Below are positions 56,601 to 64,000 of a stretch of 64,000 bases of DNA, one piece after another. The first letter of the stretch is position 1; the number at the start of each line of letters is the position of its first letter. The stretch is from positions 6,822,501 through 6,886,500 of the forward strand of contig NC_065574.1 in assembly GCF_937616625.2 (NCBI RefSeq). Reading direction: 5' to 3'. Under the pieces are notes generated by a model, which was given only the letters and a program-made list of their open reading frames with translations, made no database searches and had not been told where the DNA came from. This DNA is from Mercurialis annua. Taxonomy: Eukaryota > Streptophyta > Magnoliopsida > Malpighiales > Euphorbiaceae. A program made the translations under genes and the position numbers.

Positions 56601-59600
56601 AATTCCGAGTGTTTGATTTGAGTTTGGAAGGACCTTTCAAAAACAAAATAAATTTAGATATCAGTTAATGAGTAAGAGGCAAATACATAGAATGAACAAA
56701 GGTTTAGTTTAAGAGATTTTTACATTACTCCAGCTGTTTCCGTGGAACTCGTTAGCTACTATTGCATTCTGCGCATACATCAGTGGTGATATCCAGTAAC
56801 CCCATATCCACCATTTCTTTATGTCATCTGCAACATTAAGTAGATAATGAGAAAATAGTACACATTTTAAGGAAGAAGGTGAATTAATTTACTCAAAAAA
56901 GTTTAGTAAGTAACTATACCACGTGACAATATGAAACCTCCCAATGCAAAAAGTAGAAGCAGTGCAAATGACCCAAAAGTATTAGCAATAATCATGTTCC
57001 TTCCTCCTGCAGCAATAAAGCGAAATAATCCCGAAGCCATCTGGCCAACAAGAACAAGCACAAGGTACTGCTTAAAGAGCCTGCAGAAAGTACACAATGG
57101 ACATCAGCTGCAACAAACCAAACAACTCCGTTTATAACATTTTAAGAATTGTTACCTTCCGACATTAGGATCGTATCCAATAACATAATAGGTAAGGAAC
57201 ACCCATATAGCAACTTGCACCAGTGTTATAGGTATCTTAGTAATCCATGGGGGAAGAGAGAATGCCCACGACGGATAGAACAGGAGATTCCTTTGCTTAT
57301 AGAACACAGGAAGCTTTGCAATGGTCAATGAAATCTCTGAGAGTCCATTGAACATGATAAATATGACAGAGAAGAATAAAGCTCCCGCATAAATTCCTCC
57401 ATCGGATACTGAATCTCTATGCATCTCGGTCCGAAGGAAAAGGGTCATTGCAAGCATTGCCATTATAGCAACCTAGTAACAGAAGAAAAAAATGAGGAAT
57501 CATAATCTCATATCCATGTATTTGAAAGGCGTATGCTATATTCATTTTAAGATACTCACTTGTGTAATCTTGAAGATGTAGACAAATGAATTTCTCTTCA
57601 TTAGCAAGATCTCTCTGGAGAAACAAGCTTTGAGAAGCTCCATTCTTCCAACTCCATACTTTTTAGTTGTCAAAGCAGCAGGGTGGCTCTTGGACTTATC
57701 AAATGGAGTAGAAAGCTCAGTTTCGAGTCCTCGTCCAACATGGAACGATTGAAACGCTTCAGCAAATTCCTTAACTGTGACAAAACTGTAGGGCGCATCT
57801 TTATTTACCCAATATTGTTGCTGGTCTTTCCTTGATGTTACCTGCAATGAATCACAATGCATGAATATTGGTTTTTAAGGATTCTATTAGATGAATAATT
57901 AACACTAAAAGATTTGTTCTTACTTCTTGTAAGAAGTCTGCAACTCCTTTTCTTTCAGGACACTTGAAGCCCATGTATTCGAAAAACTCGAGTACATTTT
58001 CTCGAGGACCGTGATATACAATCTGACCATCAGATAGGAGAATAATGTCATCAAAGAGATTGTAAGTTTCTGGTGGTGGCTGGAGAAGAGAGATGACCGC
58101 GGTTCCATTGAGAATGCGTATATACTGCTTTAATGATTTTACGATTTGGAAAGTAGTTGAACTGTCCAAGCCAGTAGAAATCTCATCCATAAACAGAGCT
58201 TTAGATGGACCAACTAACATCTCCCCTGAAATGAAATGTGCATTTGGAAAGACAGTTTAGACAACGGAAATGACTGACAGAAATTAAGTACAGAAATGGA
58301 CTAATGGAGGCTGCTTGCCTGTCGTAACACGTTTCTTTTGTCCTCCAGAAACACCCCTTATCATTTCATTCCCCACCATTACATCTGCACAAACCTCTAG
58401 TCCTAAAATCTGCAGAACAAGCAGAAAAGGCATTAACATAAAAAAAAAGTAGCAGTATCCATTCTTCATAGTGCATTTATACTTTCTCAATCCCATTACC
58501 TTAAGAATATAGTCTGTAACCACATGCTCTTCCTGACCTTCTGTAGCCATTGCCTATATGAGAAAACAACAAAGTTTATATCATAATTCTTAAGACTGAC
58601 TGCACATAACATAACCGTAAAAGTCTCAATCAGTAATACAACAGAATCAAAACAATGCTCACCTTCATAAAAACATCAATGTCAGGGTCAGGCTTAATAT
58701 GTGATGTTTTTTCTCTTCTAAGCAACTCGGTTAACAATTCTGTCAGTTACCAAAATCGCACCAGCCGGTCAAATTCAGGAAAATTTTAGTTTCGACACAT
58801 GAATTAAAATTAGTGTTCATCAAACTAACCATATCGATGTCCGACTCCTTGGCATCGTGCAGCAAATGCCAAGGTCTCCCTCACTGTCATTTCACCTATA
58901 TGGTTATCATGTTGACTGATGTAGGCAGCTGTTCTCTGGGGTACAAATTCATTCATCTCATGACCATTGTAAGTCACCTTACCAGAAAACTACACAAGAA
59001 ATCATATTTCTCAACAGAAGCTTTAAGATTGAAATAAAAAGCAATAAATTTCACAGTTAGATGTATAAATAAATTCCACACCTTTAATTTGGGATCAAGT
59101 TTTCCAGCCAAAGCCAACAAAAGAGTAGTCTTTCCAGAACTTGGAGGACCCAAAAGTAAAGTCAACCTGCATTTGGGGTAAGAAAATGAGAAAAATTCAA
59201 TAAATATTCTGGAATCAAACTATCAAATTAGAAAAAAAATTGATTTGAACCTCAAAATTTCACCTTTTTGGTCTGACAATTCCACTAACATTCTCAAGTA
59301 TAGACAATCTTTTCTTTCTACTAGAAAGAATATGCAGATTATTCAAGATTCCCTTCAAAATTAAACACAAATTGATCAGAACTCAGTCAAAACAACAACA
59401 CAATTATATTCTATATCACAAAAATGCTAATATACCTCAGCTATATCAATAGAGAAGTTAAGAAATGTCGGCAGAGCTCTACTCCCCACATGTGCTTCTG
59501 TTTCAACTTTCAAATTCTCAAATCTAACTTCAATCGTAGGAAATTCAATTCCAACACTGAAAAGTAAAATCAAGAATCATAAAAAAAATCAAGAATCATA

Positions 59601-60076
59601 AAATAAATAACCACTAATCATAACATAAATATTCAAGAATCATAAAAACGAATCAAGAATCATAAAAAAATCAAGAATTATTAAAAAAAAACATCAAGAA
59701 TCATAAAATAAAATCAAGAACTTGAGTTTTAATTTATATACCTATCAACTCGGTTCTTGAGTTTTAACAAGAATGCTTCATTATCTTCTTCAGGAATTTT
59801 AACCAACCGATCAAGAACAGCTCTTTTATCTTTAAATCCAAGTTTTCCCACATCAATCTCACTGACTTTACCCTTAGAAGTAGTTAATAAACCTTTCTTT
59901 AAACGATCATAAGTCGGCAATCTTTCAAGCGCAGCCCATTTTAAAGCTTGTTCATCGTCTTCTTCATCAATTCTTGAAGATTTAGAAAAACCATCCATTG
60001 CATTATTGCTTCTGAATATGAAAGACTCATCTCTGCGTAAACTCCCACCACCTATATACACTTCAGCACCTTCCAT
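53649..60076 (-). CDS. Full-size ABCG (PDR-type) transporter, 23 exons
   Basis: Starting at MEGAEVY (ATG at 60076-60074), I place 23 exons: 60076-59742, 59556-59436, 59352-59264, 59166-59082, 58989-58830, 58739-58663, 58553-58500, 58409-58319, 58225-57924, 57841-57560, 57472-57156, 57080-56920, 56827-56724, 56633-56477, 56390-56188, 56086-55754, 55581-55291, 55205-55122, 55034-54901, 54826-54599, 54495-54324, 54239-53985, 53906-53649. They sum to 4293 bases, or 1430 residues plus stop, the usual PDR length. Order is nucleotide-binding domain 1 (Walker [10 protein letters not shown], signature [21 protein letters not shown]), membrane domain 1, domain 2 (Walker [10 protein letters not shown], signature [18 protein letters not shown]), membrane domain 2. 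PDR proteins export terpenoids, hormones or other small molecules at the plasma membrane; the substrate cannot be read from sequence. All introns are GT-AG except one GC-AG. Confidence 0.96.
58226..58318 (-). other. GC-AG intron in the ABCG transporter gene
   Basis: The eighth intron starts ACAG|GCAAGC and ends TTTCAG|GGGAG. Reading across gives TTGEM, the conserved sequence after the signature motif, so the GC donor is required by frame. The donor otherwise matches the consensus well, as is usual for GC introns. Confidence 0.88.
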
Positions 60077-60238
60077 GGTAGCTTCAAGATTCAAGAACTA
60101 AGAGCTTTTAGTTTGGTTTCTTGTTTTTTTTTCTTTTTTTGATGATTTTGATTGATCCGAGAGATTTTTATTTGTGTTGGTGTGTTTGTAGTGTGAAGTT
60201 ATGTGGATAATGAAAAATAATGAGAGTGAATTCTTCCA

Positions 60239-60246
60239 TATTTATA
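60239..60246 (-). promoter_or_regulatory. TATA box of the ABCG transporter gene
   Basis: TATAAATA on the minus strand lies 163 bases upstream of the start codon, leaving a 5' leader of roughly 130 bases. Position and sequence are typical of a plant TATA promoter. Confidence 0.65.
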
Positions 60247-60374
60247 GGAATGTGGACATGACAATAATGACTTGGCGGCTTTTAGAAATGTAAATATTTT
60301 ACTACAACTATTTTATTTTTGGAATTCAATTTCATAGGTCTTTTTCTTATTGCAGTAGAAGATTAGAAGTCAGA

Positions 60375-60564
60375 CCAATGGGGGTTGGTCCAAGTGGTAA
60401 GCGGCTTGGTATCGCTTAAATAAGGTCTCGGGTTCGAGTCCTTGTGAATGCAGAAAATTCCCACTGGCAGACTCACCCACCATGCCAGGTGCGCGACACG
60501 GGTCGGATCCGGATTAGTTAGGGCGAAGCCTTAGAAACCGGATGGGCTTACAAAAAAAAAAAAA
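60375..60564 (+). mobile_element. tRNA-derived SINE
   Basis: A 190-base element has a tRNA-like head: A box near TGGTCCAAGTGG and B box GGTTCGAGTCC. A tRNA-unrelated body follows, with a poly-A tail of 13. It is flanked by a perfect 17-base target duplication GAAGATTAGAAGTCAGA (60358-60374 and 60565-60581). It sits upstream of the transporter promoter. Confidence 0.95.
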
Positions 60565-60581
60565 GAAGATTAGAAGTCAGA

Positions 60582-63500
60582 ATTGGTAACTTTTAGTACT
60601 TACTAGTACAAAATAAAATAAAATATGTTATAAAAAAAAGTACAAAATAAAATAAATATTTGTTGGTTTGTTTTTATTTTATGTATTTTGAATTGTAATT
60701 ATTTTATTTTAATGTATTAAATAAAATATTTTATTCAAGAATAGAAATTCTTAACAAACGGACAACACATCATAAAGAAAATTTATTTGATTTGATGGCA
60801 GGGTTTTGACTTAAATGTCAAGAAAAATAATATAAGAGCACTATACAATTGATTCATTTTTTCTTCTAATTGAAATTTAATTATATAAACTTAAAATACT
60901 ATATCAAGTCCATAAAATATAAAAGCACTGCTTAGTAGTTAGTATTATAAAAATACTTGGCATATTGTATTTTAATTTATTATAACAGAAAAAATAATTC
61001 CATTTAAATATCTCAATTTAATATAATGTTTTTATCATTAAATAAAAACTGTAAAGGTAAAATATTTTTTTTATATTCACACAATATTTAGTTTGGTCTA
61101 TTTATTTGTTGACGTGTTGTATGGAAAACAAAAACAAACTTATTTATGAGTGATCTATTTTTTGATTTCTTTTCATTAAAAAAGGATAGATGAAAAATAC
61201 ATAAACTAACATTTTTTTTTGAAGTAAGTCTACCGCATCATCAATAGATTAAATTAATTATATTATACCACGCAATTAAAATGATGACAATGTTTTAATA
61301 AATTTATAATAAATGTGTATAAATTTTAATAATAATATTATAATATTATCATCGTTTATTCATAAAAGAATATTATTATTATTTTAATAATATATTATAA
61401 TATAATTGATTTATTATAACGTGATATAAAGAATCTACATAAGAATATCTACAAACTCAAACCCTCAAAATAAAATTATAGTGGCAAGCTCATTTTTCTT
61501 GTATCCTATAGTTTTGAGGTTATATTTAAAAAATTAAATAAGTTTATATTTGACTTTCATTTTAAAGGTTATTGAGTCAAATATACTTATTGTTAAATTA
61601 TTTTAACACAAACAGCGATCCCATAATTCACGTGAGAGAAATATGCGTACCTGGTTGCGTCACCAGTTCTCTCATCCATTCAATTGTCGTCATCAATTAT
61701 CTCATAATTTCTCATTTTACAGTTTCTTCTCATTATGGAAGAATGTCATGTTATTTTGTGGCTGTCACTAGAAAAACATGTATGCAAATACGCAAATTTT
61801 TTTTTTTAAGAGTAATGCTATATAATCTTTTACTTTAACTCATTTTACAGTATCCATATGACGTGGCATTTAAATAGTAGATGCATTTAAAATTATTTTT
61901 TGAGATATATATTTTTAGAGGAAAATTGAACAAATTAAATACTGTCACGTAAAATGGGTTAAAAAATGACACAAAATGGTGGGTTAAATAACAATTTTTA
62001 TTTGTTTAATTTTCACTTAAAATTTTGATTCTAAGTTAAGTGATTAACTATATTTAAAGCATTCCAAAAAAACTATATTTAAAGCAACTGATTGGTTATA
62101 TTTAAATTAAAATAATTGAAAATAATTTTTCTTAAATCTGAAAATAAATTTTCTATATAGTAAAACACAATTATATTTTGATGCAAAACAATATATTTAT
62201 ATGTATAAATGAATTGTAATTTTAAGTGAGATCTCAGGTTAAATCGTACTCATGTATGTAGCCATTAAAATTTGAAGTTAGAGTTTGCCTCCAGCAAAAA
62301 AATTACACGGCTCGAGTGAGGATTAGTATGGACATGGAGGATTTAGAGGCGTCGTTTTATAGTTGATATCAGTTTAGAAAATTTCATAAATTCTGTACCA
62401 AAAAATTAATACTAAAATATAAAAAATATAGTATATATTTATGATGAACATATAAAAAGTAGGATATTTTAACAATTATTCTTATATATATATATACTAT
62501 AAAAATATATATTGAAATAATTTCATATATATAGTATGATATATTAAGAATAAGTTAATTTTATATATTAACAATTAGTCTTGTATGTATAGACAATTTC
62601 AGTTTTTTTTCTAAATTTAATTTGAAATCGGAACTGCCTGTTTGAAATAGAAACATGTAATCATGGTTCAAAAGAGAGAGGAACGGCCAGGTTGCTCCTC
62701 TCCTCGGATCCATGTTTGACATGTTTCATGTCCATTTTGACCAAGAAAGTTTTAATCAGACGGATTTTTATATAATACATTGTCCGTCTTTACAGTTTTA
62801 TGTTAAATTTTAATATATTTTTTTCAGTTTCTCCTTTGCATGCACTCTTATAAAGAAATGATCAACGTGGTTTTTAAATTTGTATTTTAAGATCAAATAA
62901 AATTATTTTAATTCTTTTAGATTTTTAAAGTTTTATTTTAGGATCAAGTATATAAATCATTTTTCATTTTATTAATTAACTAGGTCTTCAAACTCTTTTA
63001 ATTTGGATCAAATAAGCATTTCAAATGCATTATTTATTTGCTTTTAAAATACAAATTTAAAGATTCAATTGACTAAAAAATAGAAAATGATTTATTGATC
63101 TCGTGATACAATTTCGAAGGCTGTGTTAATTTTTTTCTTCGTACTCTTATCAATAGAAGGGTTGGGAGCATATTTGAAACTTAACGTCCCTCTAAAGTTT
63201 GAAATCTCATTTAGAATCAGTTGGAAATCCATTCTAATGTGGTGGTATAGCTCAAGATTGCAAGAACTTATTTTTTTATAAAAAATGAAATCTTATTGCT
63301 TTTGTCGAGAGATCAACTGATATAATTACTCATGTTCTTGTTAAAGAGTCAATTTTTTTATTTGATATTGACTATTGAAGATCAGTTATCTTTTTTTTTC
63401 TTTTTTTATGTCCTATGTTTATTCTTGATTAATATAATACTAGCTCTTTTTAAAAAAAAATGTTAAGAGTAAAATATTTTGATTTCCTTACTCTTGAGTC

Positions 63501-64000
63501 GTAGCTTTAATTGTGCGTAAACTCTCGAGTTTTGAATTTTTTTGCCACATCTTATAGCTTTAATATACGCTACATTCATAAAAAAAAAAAAGATATACCG
63601 GGAAAAGTGTTGATAAAGTAAAGTATATACTTTTTGAAAAAAAATAAAATTAAAAGTGCTCTTAATATTAGAAAGAGAAATAGGTTAGCCTTTATAAGTT
63701 TGTAGTTTCAAAAGAAATATGTTTACTATTTTGATTATGTTTGTTTAACAAGGATAATTATATGATATCCTACAGTGCCACATCATTCGTGTAACAAACC
63801 AATAAAACGTTAGACATGTACTAATATTTAGTAACAAAATAATAAATAATAATTAAAGATTCTTTATCGTAAATATTTATTGACTTGTTATAAAAATGAC
63901 GTAGTATAACCATTGCATGAAATAAACACTCGTGTTACCAAATTCATAGAAGAGAAACAGTGTCAGATTTTGTTTATGCTGTGAAACAAACAATAACATA
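60582..64000. other. AT-rich intergenic region, no supported gene
   Basis: Only AT-rich sequence with short A and T runs is seen. The frame at 61572-61838 has no recognisable motif. I find no tRNA, rRNA or complete transposon here. Confidence 0.55.

Noticed and set aside
60375..60450. Possible tRNA gene
   Set aside because: The A and B boxes are present, but the sequence does not fold as a full tRNA and it ends in a poly-A tail with 17-base target duplications. It is a SINE.

Overview
The window is nuclear DNA of a eudicot plant. It is AT-rich, has spliced genes with plant GT-AG introns, and is crowded with plant-type mobile elements (Ty1/copia LTR elements, Mutator-type and hAT-type MITEs, a very long solo LTR, a tRNA-derived SINE). 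I cannot name the species from the sequence.

Layout. (1) 1-4516: a decayed Ty1/copia element on the minus strand, its left end cut by the window edge. (2) 4517-33000: two diverged direct copies of a roughly 10-kb segment, copy A (4517-18027) and copy B (23151-33000). Each carries a fragment of a BAHD acyltransferase gene and the last two exons of a T2-type ribonuclease gene, broken by the same frameshift. Between the copies lie the 5' half of a second copia element (18021-20084) and 3.1 kb of unique sequence (20085-23150). Copy A also holds a four-level nest of insertions: ribonuclease intron, hAT MITE, gag-only LTR element, Mutator MITE. Copy B carries a 1.95-kb Mutator-type element with exon-like content. 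(3) 33001-38330: a hAT-type MITE, an SLF-like F-box gene (34572-35756, minus) with one in-frame stop, and a further partial copy of the duplicated segment inside a direct repeat. (4) 38330-48190: repeats, dominated by a 4.5-kb solo LTR (39507-44043). (5) 48191-60076: the stable gene part, with a two-exon PPR gene (+), a two-exon phytocyanin-like gene of the lamin-like/ENODL type (+), and a 23-exon full-size ABCG/PDR transporter gene (-) whose exons sum to 1430 codons plus stop. A SINE sits just upstream of the transporter's TATA box. (6) 60582-64000: AT-rich sequence with no gene I can support.

The three intact genes are ordinary, unrelated plant genes. The point of interest is the left half: T2-ribonuclease remnants with the S-RNase-type catalytic motif lie about 2 kb from an F-box gene of the type that pairs with S-RNases at gametophytic self-incompatibility loci. 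All are broken and embedded in duplicated, transposon-rich DNA. A decayed S-locus-like region is a reasonable hypothesis but is not proven, because F-box genes and T2 ribonucleases are both multi-gene families. A heterozygous assembly that placed two haplotypes in tandem could also mimic the A/B duplication and should be excluded first.
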